Source: Pseudomonadota bacterium
Lineage (GTDB): Bacteria > Pseudomonadota > Alphaproteobacteria > Acetobacterales > Acetobacteraceae
DNA: 49,595 nucleotides
Direction of reading: 5' to 3'
Assembly (NCBI GenBank): GCA_021780935.1
Contig: JAJXXT010000009.1
Location: 1 to 49,595 of the forward strand
Positions 25,961 through 33,445 of this stretch are shown in pieces (position 1 is the stretch's first letter; each line of letters begins with the position of its first letter). A program made the translations under genes and the position numbers. The notes under the pieces were generated by a model, which had not been told where the DNA came from, ran no database searches, and was given only the letters and a program-made list of their open reading frames with translations.

Positions 25961-26005
25961 TTGGCCGAACCCCGATCTGGCGAACCCGCGCTTGCCGAAC
26001 CCATG
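25961..26005. repeat. Three tandem 15 bp units upstream of tadA
   Basis: TTGGCCGAACCCCGA, TCTGGCGAACCCGCG and CTTGCCGAACCCATG share the core GCCGAACCC/GGCGAACCC at exact 15 bp spacing. They lie in the divergent spacer between tadA and the glutamine-amidotransferase-like gene. Confidence 0.8.
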
Positions 26006-26027
26006 GGCGCCAGCGTAGCAACCCGCC

Positions 26028-26759
26028 ATGTCCCTCACCAAGCCGCCGGCGATCGGCATCACACTCGATTCCGAGGAACCAGGTTCCGGATCGGGCGGCG
26101 TCTATTCCAAATACCCTTGGTATGCGCTGCGCCAGAACTACGCCTCGGCGGTCGCCGCGGCCGGCGGGCTGCCGCTGGCGCTGGCGCACCTGCCGGACCT
26201 CGCCGAGGCGATGCTCGACCGGCTCGACGCGCTCGTGATCACCGGCGGCGCCTTCGACGTGGCCCCTTCCCTCTACGGCGAGGCCACCATGCATACGGCG
26301 ACGACGCTGAAATCCGCGCGCACCGCGGCCGAGCTGGCGCTGCTGCAGGGCGCGCTGCGGCGCGACATGCCGGTGCTCGGCATCTGCGGGGGCGAGCAAT
26401 TGCTGGCGGTGGGGCTGGGCGGCACTCTGATCCAGCACATTGCCGATGCGGTCGCGCAGCCGCTGGCGCACGAGCAGCCCAATCCGCGCCACGAGCCGGG
26501 CCACAGCGTCACCATCACGCCGGGCACGAGGCTCGCGGCGATCACCGGCGAGACGACGCTGGCGGTGAACTCCGCGCATCACCAGGCGGTGCGCGCGCCC
26601 GGACGGGCATGCGTCAACGCCGTGGCGCCGGATGGGGTGATCGAGGGTATCGAGGATCCTTCCCGCCGCTTCTGCATCGGCGTGCAATGGCACCCGGAGT
26701 TTCTTATCAACGCCGCCGACCGGCGCCTGTTCGATGCCCTCGTCGCCGCCTGCGCCTGA
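26028..26759 (+). CDS. Gamma-glutamyl-gamma-aminobutyrate hydrolase family protein (class I amidotransferase-like)
   Basis: A 243-residue PuuD-type hydrolase. The nucleophile elbow is VLGICGGEQLLAVGLGG, with Cys near residue 121, and the catalytic His-Glu pair is in IGVQWHPEF near 221. The N-terminus PAIGITLDSEEPG and the substrate-pocket sequence ITGGAFDVAPSLYG fit the family. PuuD cleaves gamma-glutamyl-GABA in putrescine breakdown, but no other puu gene is nearby, so the substrate may be another gamma-glutamyl compound. The last 26 bp overlap the start of the pseudouridine synthase gene. Confidence 0.87.
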   Translation: MSLTKPPAIGITLDSEEPGSGSGGVYSKYPWYALRQNYASAVAAAGGLPLALAHLPDLAEAMLDRLDALVITGGAFDVAPSLYGEATMHTATTLKSARTAAELALLQGALRRDMPVLGICGGEQLLAVGLGGTLIQHIADAVAQPLAHEQPNPRHEPGHSVTITPGTRLAAITGETTLAVNSAHHQAVRAPGRACVNAVAPDGVIEGIEDPSRRFCIGVQWHPEFLINAADRRLFDALVAACA

Positions 26760-27474
26760 CACCCCCGAGCGCGGGGAGCGGATCGCGAAATTCCTCGCCC
26801 GCGCGGGTGTGGCCTCACGCCGCGATGCCGAGCAGATGATCGCCGCCGGGCGCGTGGCGCTGAACCGGACGCCAGTCACCCATCCCGCGACCTTCGTGAC
26901 GCCGACGGACCAGGTGCTGGTGGACGGCACGCCGGTGGGCGTCGAACGCACGCGGCTGTTCCGCTATCACAAGCCGGTCGGGCTGGTGACGACGCACCGC
27001 GACCCCGAGGGCCGGCCGACCGTGTTCGAGCGGCTGCCGCGCGGCCTGCCGCGGCTGATCTCCGTGGGCCGGCTCGACCTCACCAGTGAGGGTTTGTTGC
27101 TGCTGACCAACGATGGCGCGCTGGCGCGGAGGCTCGAACTGCCGGCCAATGCGTGGCTGCGCCGGTACCGCGTGCGTGTCCACGGCCGGCCGGAGGCGGA
27201 AGCGCTGGCGAAGCTGGCGCGCGGCGTCACCGTCGATGGCATCGCTTACGGGTCGATCGAGGCGGTGCTGGACGCGACCAAGGGCGACAACTCCTGGATC
27301 AGCATCACGCTGCGCGAGGGGCGCAACCGCGAAATCCGCCGCGTGATGACGCATCTCGGCTTTCGCGTGAGCCGGCTCATCCGCCTCGCCTACGGGCCGT
27401 TCCAGCTCGGCACGCTGCCGAGCGGCGCGGTCATGGAAGTGCCGCCGAAAGTCATCCGGGAACAACTGGGCTGA
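26734..27474 (+). CDS. rRNA pseudouridine synthase, RsuA/RluB family
   Basis: A 246-residue pseudouridine synthase. The N-terminal S4 RNA-binding domain is IAKFLARAGVASRRDAEQMI. The catalytic domain has the active-site motif GRLDLTSEGLLLLTNDG with its aspartate, then KGDNSWISITLREGRNREIRRV and RLIRLAYGPFQLG. The NREIRR and length favour RluB (23S U2605) over RsuA, but I cannot separate them securely. It starts inside the preceding gene (26 bp overlap), and its stop shares one base with the rsmD start, so the trio is coupled. Confidence 0.92.
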   Translation: MPSSPPAPDTPERGERIAKFLARAGVASRRDAEQMIAAGRVALNRTPVTHPATFVTPTDQVLVDGTPVGVERTRLFRYHKPVGLVTTHRDPEGRPTVFERLPRGLPRLISVGRLDLTSEGLLLLTNDGALARRLELPANAWLRRYRVRVHGRPEAEALAKLARGVTVDGIAYGSIEAVLDATKGDNSWISITLREGRNREIRRVMTHLGFRVSRLIRLAYGPFQLGTLPSGAVMEVPPKVIREQLG

Positions 27475-28028
27475 TGCGCATCGTCGCCGGGCGCTGGCGT
27501 GGCCGCAGCCTCGCGGCCCCCGCCGGTGACACGACCCGGCCGACCTCCGACCGCGCCCGCCAGGCGATCTTCGACCGGCTCGCCCACGCGCCATGGGCCG
27601 CGGGCGTGCTTGGCGACGCCCTGGTGCTCGATGCCTTTGCCGGCACCGGCGCGATGGGGCTCGAAGCGCTCTCGCGCGGTGCGGCGCACGCCTGGTTCAT
27701 GGAGACGGCGGCCGCGGCGCGGCGCGTGCTGGCCGCCAACATCGCAGCCTGTCATGCTGAGAGCGCTACGATTCTGCCAGCCGACGCGACCCGCCCGGTG
27801 CCGGGCCAGGCCTGCACGCTGGTGTTTCTCGACCCGCCCTACGGCGAGGGGTTGATCCCGGCGGCAATCGCGGCACTGCGGGGTGCGGGCTGGATCGCGC
27901 CGGGTGCGCTGCTGGTCTGCGAGACCGCGCGCGACGAGAACCTCGATATCGGCCGGCCACTCGCGACCGCCAGCCACGGCGCCGCGCGCGTCACCTTCCT
28001 TCGCGAAACAACCGTCCCCAGGAGCTGA
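27474..28028 (+). CDS. rsmD: 16S rRNA (guanine(966)-N(2))-methyltransferase RsmD
   Basis: A 184-residue RsmD. The opening MRIVAGRWRGRSLAAPAG is a family hallmark, followed by TRPTSDRARQAIFDRL. The SAM site is VLDAFAGTGAMGLEALSRG and the catalytic motif is FLDPPYGEGL (DPPY). It methylates 16S rRNA G966. The ATG shares its first base with the previous TGA. The 3' end overlaps the convergent racemase-like gene by 38 bp, so the two transcripts would be complementary there. Confidence 0.95.
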   Translation: MRIVAGRWRGRSLAAPAGDTTRPTSDRARQAIFDRLAHAPWAAGVLGDALVLDAFAGTGAMGLEALSRGAAHAWFMETAAAARRVLAANIAACHAESATILPADATRPVPGQACTLVFLDPPYGEGLIPAAIAALRGAGWIAPGALLVCETARDENLDIGRPLATASHGAARVTFLRETTVPRS

Positions 28029-28773
28029 TCGCCGCAGGATCCACGCCGGCCAGGCGCAGCGCGCCCCACACCACCGTCGCGATCGTATCGAGCACCAGAA
28101 TGCCGGTTTCCGCCTCCAGTGCCGCAACCAGCGGGGCCGCGCGCAGGTTGGTGCAGATGATGGCAATCGCCTCCGGGCGCGCCGCCGCGACCTCTCGCAC
28201 CATCGCCGCGATCGTCTCCGGCCGCACCTCGGCAAAGGCGAAATTTTCGCTGATACCAATATGCCGTTCCGATATCGTCTCGATGCCCAGCACTGCGTAA
28301 TTGGCGACGATGCGCGCCTGCACGTCATCGGTGTAGGGCGTGACGAGACCCAGCCGTCGCACCCCGCGCGCCGCCAGGATGTCGTTGAGCGCCAGCATCG
28401 AGGTGGTGGCGGGAATACCGGTCGCGGCGCCGATGCCGGCGCAGAGCCTGCGATCCACATCAAAGCCGAGCCAGCCGCCCGAGGTGCCGTTCCACCCGAT
28501 CGCGGCGACGCGCGCATCGGCGAGGAGGCTCGACGCGTGCAGCATCGGCACATCGTCGAACTGCGCGAGGCCGGTCTGCGACAGCGTGATCTCGGTGACG
28601 CGAAACCGCGCCACATGCAGTGCGGCCACCTCCGCGAGCATCGCCGCCGTGATCGGTTCGAGGGCGGTGTTGGAACTCGGCGTCAGCATGCCCAAGCGTG
28701 GCAAAATGCCCAAACGTGACAAGCCAGGACTTGAAAAATTGGGAGGCGGAAGATCGGTCGACGGCGGCGTCAT
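27991..28773 (-). CDS. Aspartate/glutamate racemase-maleate isomerase superfamily protein
   Basis: A 260-residue protein of the Asp/Glu racemase superfamily. N-terminal RLGMLTPSSNTALEPIT and C-terminal AIIICTNLRAA-type block (AIAIICTNLRAAPLV, Cys about 207) are clear. The position of the usual first catalytic cysteine reads AAIGWNGTSGGW (about 91-101), with no cysteine. A single-cysteine arrangement is known in arylmalonate decarboxylase, so a decarboxylase or other non-racemase activity is possible; this is inference. The ATG at 28773 overlaps the mutL stop (ATGA), fixing the start. The N-terminus carries a duplicated segment (RLGILP/RLGMLT) encoded by an 18 bp repeat. Confidence 0.82.
   Translation of the reverse strand: MTPPSTDLPPPNFSSPGLSRLGILPRLGMLTPSSNTALEPITAAMLAEVAALHVARFRVTEITLSQTGLAQFDDVPMLHASSLLADARVAAIGWNGTSGGWLGFDVDRRLCAGIGAATGIPATTSMLALNDILAARGVRRLGLVTPYTDDVQARIVANYAVLGIETISERHIGISENFAFAEVRPETIAAMVREVAAARPEAIAIICTNLRAAPLVAALEAETGILVLDTIATVVWGALRLAGVDPAAISSWGRLFREGR
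28688..28723. repeat. Two tandem 18 bp units inside the racemase-like gene
   Basis: ATGCCCAAGCGTGGCAAA and ATGCCCAAACGTGACAAG are adjacent. On the coding strand they give the doubled RLGIL-P/RLGML-T before the conserved TPSSN strand. Confidence 0.8.
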
Positions 28774-30560
28774 TGGCGACCGAACATCTTTTCGAGATCG
28801 GAACGGGTGAATTTGAGAAAGGTCGGGCGGCCATGGCTGCACGTCGCCGCACGCGGCGTGACCTCCATCCGGCGCAGCAGCGCGTCCATCTCCGCACCGG
28901 CGAGCCGCCGCCCGGCGCGGATCGAGCCGTGGCAGGCCATGCGCGCGATCGCCGCATCGAGACGCACGGCCAGCGCCACGCCCTCGCCCCAGGCAGCGAC
29001 TTCATCGGCGAGGTCGCGCAGCAGCGGCGCGGGATCGGCCGGGCCCAGCACCGCGGGCAGCGCGCGCACCAGCACGGCGCCGCGGCCGAATGCCTCGATC
29101 TCCAGACCCAGCGCCGCGAACTCGCCCGCGCGCTCAGCGAGCCGTGCCGCCTGGCCCTCCGGCAGGTCCACGACGGCGGGCAGCAGCAACGGCTGGGAGG
29201 CCACATCGCCGGCGCGCAATTGTTCCGCCAGCACCTCATGCGTCAGCCGCTCATGCGCCGCGTGCTGGTCCACCAGCACCAGCCCGCCATCCGGCGCCAC
29301 CGCGACGATATAGGTGTCGAGCACCTGCGCCACCGCCGCACCGAGCGGATATTCCGCCGATGGCGGCGGTGGCTCCATGCTGCGGGCGGCGGGCGGGGTG
29401 CCGAGCGGTAATTGCGCCTCCGCCAGGGCGCGTGGCGGCGGGGGCGGGGCAAAGCGCAGCGGCGGCGGCCCCAGGGATGGCGGCATGCTGGAGCGCGGCA
29501 GGATGGGGCGGGCCAGGATGGGGCGGGCGTGCATCGGCGTGGGGCGCCCCACCGGCTGCGCGCCCCCGGCGAGTGCGCGCCGCAGCGCGCCGATCACCAG
29601 GCCACGCACCGCCTCCGCCTCACGGAACCGCACCTCGGCCTTGGCGGGATGCACGTTCACATCGACCGCCTCCGGATCGATCTCGACGAACAGCGCCACC
29701 ACCGCATGCCGCCCGACGGCGATGACATCGCGATAGGCGACGCGCACCGCGGTCCGCAGCACCGGGTCCGCGACCGGGCGTCCGTTCACCGCGAGAAGCT
29801 GCCCCGCCACGGTCGCGCGCGTCACCGATGGCGGGGCGGCGAGCCCGTGCACGCGCAGGCCCTCCCGCCGCTCGTCGAAGGCGATCACGGCTTCGGGCGC
29901 CAGCAGGGCCGCGACGCGCTGGGCAAGGATCTCCGCCGGCCGGTCGAACACCGTCTCGCGATCGTTGATAAAGCGAAACGCAACCGCGGGTGCCGCGAGC
30001 GCCAGGCGGCGGATGGCGAGCTGTGCGGCATCCGCCTCGGCGCGCGGGGATTTCAGAAATTTACGCCGCGCCGGGGTGGCGAAGAACAGATCCTCGACCA
30101 CCACCCGCGTGCCCGCGGCACCGGAGGCCGGCCGCACCTCGCCGACCGCGCCGCCCGCCACCGCGATCATCGCCGCCTCCGCCCCCGGCCGGCGCGAGGT
30201 GATGGCGAGCCGCGCCGCCGCCCCGATCGAGGCCAGCGCCTCGCCGCGAAAGCCGAGGGTGGCGATACGCACCAGGTCGTCATCGGGCAGCTTGGAGGTG
30301 GCGTGCCGGCGCACCGCGAGTGCCAGCTCCGCCGCACTCATGCCGCCGCCGTCATCATCGACCTCGATCGCCGCGATGCCGCCGCCGGTGATGGCAACGC
30401 CGATCCGCGCGGCCCCGGCATCGAGCGCGTTCTCCACCAGCTCGCGCACCGCCGCGGCCGGGCGCTCAATCACCTCCCCGGCGGCGATGCGGTCGATCAT
30501 CGCGTCCGCCAGCAGGCGGATGCGGGGCGGCCCGGCCGCGTCGTTCAGCAGCGCACTCAC
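28770..30560 (-). CDS. mutL: DNA mismatch repair endonuclease MutL
   Basis: A 596-residue MutL. The GHKL ATPase motifs are intact: VENALDAGAARIG, EVDDDGGGM, RRHATSKL, TLGFRGEALASIG. The C-terminal endonuclease motif DQHAAHERLTHE (about 429) matches DQHA(x)2E(x)4E, with supporting ACHGSIRAG and CSHGRP. It should therefore nick DNA itself, as in organisms without MutH. A Pro-rich linker (about 340-400) separates the domains and holds a 15 bp tandem repeat. The start is GTG at 30560, overlapping the pgi stop (GTGA). The stop overlaps the racemase-like start. Confidence 0.95.
   Translation of the reverse strand: MSALLNDAAGPPRIRLLADAMIDRIAAGEVIERPAAAVRELVENALDAGAARIGVAITGGGIAAIEVDDDGGGMSAAELALAVRRHATSKLPDDDLVRIATLGFRGEALASIGAAARLAITSRRPGAEAAMIAVAGGAVGEVRPASGAAGTRVVVEDLFFATPARRKFLKSPRAEADAAQLAIRRLALAAPAVAFRFINDRETVFDRPAEILAQRVAALLAPEAVIAFDERREGLRVHGLAAPPSVTRATVAGQLLAVNGRPVADPVLRTAVRVAYRDVIAVGRHAVVALFVEIDPEAVDVNVHPAKAEVRFREAEAVRGLVIGALRRALAGGAQPVGRPTPMHARPILARPILPRSSMPPSLGPPPLRFAPPPPPRALAEAQLPLGTPPAARSMEPPPPSAEYPLGAAVAQVLDTYIVAVAPDGGLVLVDQHAAHERLTHEVLAEQLRAGDVASQPLLLPAVVDLPEGQAARLAERAGEFAALGLEIEAFGRGAVLVRALPAVLGPADPAPLLRDLADEVAAWGEGVALAVRLDAAIARMACHGSIRAGRRLAGAEMDALLRRMEVTPRAATCSHGRPTFLKFTRSDLEKMFGRQ
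29497..29526. repeat. Two tandem 15 bp units in the MutL linker
   Basis: GGCAGGATGGGGCGG and GCCAGGATGGGGCGG are adjacent, with a degenerate third copy after them. They encode RPIL-A/RPIL-P in the unstructured linker between the ATPase and endonuclease domains. Confidence 0.8.
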
Positions 30561-32221
30561 GGGCCGGACCGCAGCGCAAGCAGCCGCGCCACCGAGGCCG
30601 CCGTCGCCGCGCGCGCCGCCGTGCCCTTTCCGGTCAGCAGCGGGCGGATGCCACGTGCCAGCACCTTGCCCAGCTCCACGCCCCATTGGTCGAAACTGTT
30701 GATGCCCCAGAGGCAGCCCTGAACCGCGACCTTGTGCTCATAGAGGGCGATCAGGCGGCCGAGGGTGAACGCATCCAGCCGGCGAAACAGGATCAGCGTG
30801 CTCGGCCGGTTGCCGGTGAACACACGATGGGGTGCGACCGTATGGATGCTCACATCGTCGGCACCCGCCGCCCGCATCTCCGCCGCGACGGCCGCATGGT
30901 CGCGGCCGAAGGCGAGTGCCTCCGCCTGCGCCAGCGCGTTGGCGGCGAGGATGTCATGCGCCTCCGCCCGGTTGTGGTGGGGCTCGGCGGCAAGCAGGAA
31001 ATCCACCGGCACGAGGTCGGTGCCCTGGTGGACGAGCTGCATGAAGCTGTGCTGCGCGTCCGTCCCCGCGGCGCCGAAGACGATCGGGCAGGTTGGGTTC
31101 GCGCAGGTCGCGCCGTCGAGGGCGACGGATTTGCCGTTGCTCTCCATTTCCAGCTGCTGGAGATAGGCGGGGAACAGCCGCAGCCGCTCGTCGTAGCCGA
31201 GGATGCAGAGGCTCGTGGCGCCCAGCGCGTTGCGGTGCCAGATGCCGGCCAGCGCCAGCAGCACCGGCAGGTTTTCGGCGAGCGGCGCGGTTCGGAAATG
31301 CTGGTCCATGGCATGGCCGCCGGCGAGGAAGCCGGCGAAAGCGTCCCAGCCCGCGGCCAGCGCCACGGCCATGCCGATCGGCGACCAGACGGAGTAGCGC
31401 CCGCCCACCCAGTCGCGGAAGCCGAACATGCGCGCGGGCGCGATGCCAAACGCCTCAACCGCCGCGATGTTGGTGGAAAGGGCCACGAAATGCGCGCCGA
31501 CCGCCGCCTCGCCGAGCGCCGATGCGAGCCAGGCCCGCGCCGCCGCGGCGTTGGTCATCGTCTCCTCGGTGGTGAAGGTCTTGGAGGCGACGAGGATCAG
31601 CGTGCGCGCGGGATCGAGCGTGCGGGCCAGCGCCGCGAAGGCGTGGCCATCGACATTGGAGAGGAAGCGCGGCGCGAGCCCGCCCGGCTGATGCGGCCCG
31701 TGTACCTGGGTCAGCGCGTCGCAGAGAAAGCGCGGGCCGAGATCGGAGCCGCCGATGCCGATGTTCAGCACGGTCTCGAAGCGCGCACCGGTGGCACCGA
31801 CCAGCCGTCCGGCGTGAACATCGGCGACGAAGCGGCGCATCCGCGCGCGCTCCGCCACCGCCTCGGCACAGGCCACGTCCCAGGCCGAGGCGCGCGCCTG
31901 GGCGTGCAGGTGCGGCGCCTCGGGCACGCGCAGCGCCATGTGCAGCGCGGCACGGAGCTCGGTGGCGTTGACCGGCTCGCCCGCGAACAGCCGTGCCCGA
32001 AAGGCTTCGAGGCCGGCCGCGTGCGCGAGGTCGAGCAGGGCCTCAAGCTCCACAGCGCCGATCGTGGTGCGGGAGAGGTCGAGCGAAAGATCGTCGAGCG
32101 CCTGCGTCATGCGCGCCGAGCGTCCGGGATCGGCGGCGAAGCGCGCGGCGATGTCACGCGCGCCGGGTGCGGCGGCAAGGGTGGCGAGGCGGGACCAGGC
32201 GGCGGCGCGGGTCGAGTCCAT
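30557..32221 (-). CDS. pgi: Glucose-6-phosphate isomerase
   Basis: A 554-residue phosphoglucose isomerase, interconverting glucose-6-phosphate and fructose-6-phosphate. Signature regions are VLNIGIGGSDLGPRF, LVASKTFTTEETMTNA, FGFRDWVGGRYSVWSPIG, LEMESNGKS (about 358-364, phosphate-binding) and GCLWGINSFDQWGVELGK (about 500-517). The length is normal for the long bacterial form. The ATG at 32221 is directly before the first family helix. The stop overlaps mutL by 4 bp, an unusual pairing of sugar metabolism with mismatch repair. Confidence 0.97.
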   Translation of the reverse strand: MDSTRAAAWSRLATLAAAPGARDIAARFAADPGRSARMTQALDDLSLDLSRTTIGAVELEALLDLAHAAGLEAFRARLFAGEPVNATELRAALHMALRVPEAPHLHAQARASAWDVACAEAVAERARMRRFVADVHAGRLVGATGARFETVLNIGIGGSDLGPRFLCDALTQVHGPHQPGGLAPRFLSNVDGHAFAALARTLDPARTLILVASKTFTTEETMTNAAAARAWLASALGEAAVGAHFVALSTNIAAVEAFGIAPARMFGFRDWVGGRYSVWSPIGMAVALAAGWDAFAGFLAGGHAMDQHFRTAPLAENLPVLLALAGIWHRNALGATSLCILGYDERLRLFPAYLQQLEMESNGKSVALDGATCANPTCPIVFGAAGTDAQHSFMQLVHQGTDLVPVDFLLAAEPHHNRAEAHDILAANALAQAEALAFGRDHAAVAAEMRAAGADDVSIHTVAPHRVFTGNRPSTLILFRRLDAFTLGRLIALYEHKVAVQGCLWGINSFDQWGVELGKVLARGIRPLLTGKGTAARAATAASVARLLALRSGP

Positions 32222-32283
32222 GCCCCGATCCTACCCCGCCACGCCGCGCCGCGCGACCGCCCCCGGCGGCCGCGCACGACGCC

Positions 32284-32832
32284 TCAGAACAGCGAGCCGA
32301 ACAGCGTGTTGTTGCGCTGAATGATCGGCGTGGTGCCGGTGTCCATCGGGCGGCCAAGCGCCTGGTTGGCGCGGATCCGTTGGGCTTCCTTCGCCGGGTC
32401 GACGGCCACACCAGCCGGCGGCGTGTTGGCGCGCCAGAACATCAGCTTGTCGACAAAGCTCGGCTGCGCCGCCTTGTGGTTTTCCGAGGCAATCTGCTGG
32501 CGGATATCGCTGGGCGCGGGCGGGCCGGCGGCCTGAAGCAGAGCGGCCTGCCCCGGCGACATGCCCGCCGCGGGAAGCCCGAGCGCCGTCTGCGGCGCCA
32601 GGGCCGCCTCCGCCGCGGCACGCTGGCTCACGGTCTGCGGGCGCGGTGCGCCGGGCTGCGGCGGGCGCAGCGCAAAATCCGGCGGCATCGAGAGCGGCGG
32701 CTGCGTCGTCACCGAAAACTCATTCGGCGAGGCGCGGGTAAGCCCGAAGAAACGCGCGGCACCGCCGCCGCCGCAACCGGCGAGCAACACCGCGCAACCC
32801 ACCACCACCACCACGGACCCGGTCGATTTCAT
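32284..32832 (-). CDS. DUF3035-type lipoprotein
   Basis: A 182-residue predicted lipoprotein. It begins MKSTGSVVVVVGCAVLLAGC, a lipoprotein signal peptide with lipobox LAGC ending at residue 20, so it is a substrate for the LspA encoded just upstream. The mature part is Pro/Ala/Gln-rich, with the block FFGLTRASPNEFSVTTQPPL and PPDFALRPPQPG near residues 27-58; this is the DUF3035 pattern. Placement behind lspA is common in alphaproteobacteria to my knowledge. Function unknown; an envelope role is inferred. The ATG at 32832 is the one that starts the signal peptide. Confidence 0.82.
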   Translation of the reverse strand: MKSTGSVVVVVGCAVLLAGCGGGGAARFFGLTRASPNEFSVTTQPPLSMPPDFALRPPQPGAPRPQTVSQRAAAEAALAPQTALGLPAAGMSPGQAALLQAAGPPAPSDIRQQIASENHKAAQPSFVDKLMFWRANTPPAGVAVDPAKEAQRIRANQALGRPMDTGTTPIIQRNNTLFGSLF

Positions 32833-32877
32833 GCGCGCCCCCCTATCATGCGCCGCGGCGTCGTGCACCACCCATGG

Positions 32878-33399
32878 TCACGCGCCATCTTGAGCCCTGC
32901 CGCCGTCCTGGTCCTTGACCGAATTTGCGCCGCCGTCGCGCCGACGCAGCCCATCAAGCACCAGCACCGCCACACCGCAGACAATCGCCGCATCGGCGAC
33001 GTTGAACACATACCACGAATAACCCCAGGCATGCGCGTGGATGAAATCCACCACCGCGCCGAAGCGCAGCCGGTCGAGGATGTTGCCCACCGCCCCGCCG
33101 GCAATGGCGCCGAGCGCGCCCGCCGCCAGCAGGCTCTCCGCCCGCCGCAGCCAGGCCCACAGCAGGCCGATCACGACCAGCGCCACGCCGACCAGCACCC
33201 AGGCGCCGACCTGCGTGCGGCCGTTGAGGATGCCGAAGGTGATGCCGCGGTTCCAGACCATCGTCAGGTCCAGCCACCAGAACACCGGCACATCGAACCG
33301 CGTGGGCAGATTCAACCCGTAGAGAATCCAGGATTTGCTGGCCTGGTCGGCCGCCAGAACCAGGACGCCGGTGAGCAGGCCGAGCCGCTCGCGGGTCAT
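32878..33399 (-). CDS. lspA: Lipoprotein signal peptidase II
   Basis: A 173-residue, four-helix aspartyl protease of the inner membrane that removes signal peptides from lipoproteins. Conserved features are VLAADQASKSWIL, MVWNRGITFGIL, GGAVGNILDRLRFGAVVDFI and WYVFNVADAAIVCG, the last two holding the catalytic aspartates. The ATG at 33399 (MTRERLGLLTG) has AGGGACGG before it. It lies 46 bp after ileS and 45 bp before the DUF3035 gene. Confidence 0.95.
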   Translation of the reverse strand: MTRERLGLLTGVLVLAADQASKSWILYGLNLPTRFDVPVFWWLDLTMVWNRGITFGILNGRTQVGAWVLVGVALVVIGLLWAWLRRAESLLAAGALGAIAGGAVGNILDRLRFGAVVDFIHAHAWGYSWYVFNVADAAIVCGVAVLVLDGLRRRDGGANSVKDQDGGRAQDGA

Positions 33400-33445
33400 C
33401 GCCGTCCCTGCCCTGCAACGCGAAACGGCATATCGCGCATCGACA

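Noticed and set aside
26004..26028. Shared strong promoter between tadA and the amidotransferase-like gene
   Set aside because: No convincing -35/-10 pair on either strand; the spacer is mainly the 15 bp repeat.
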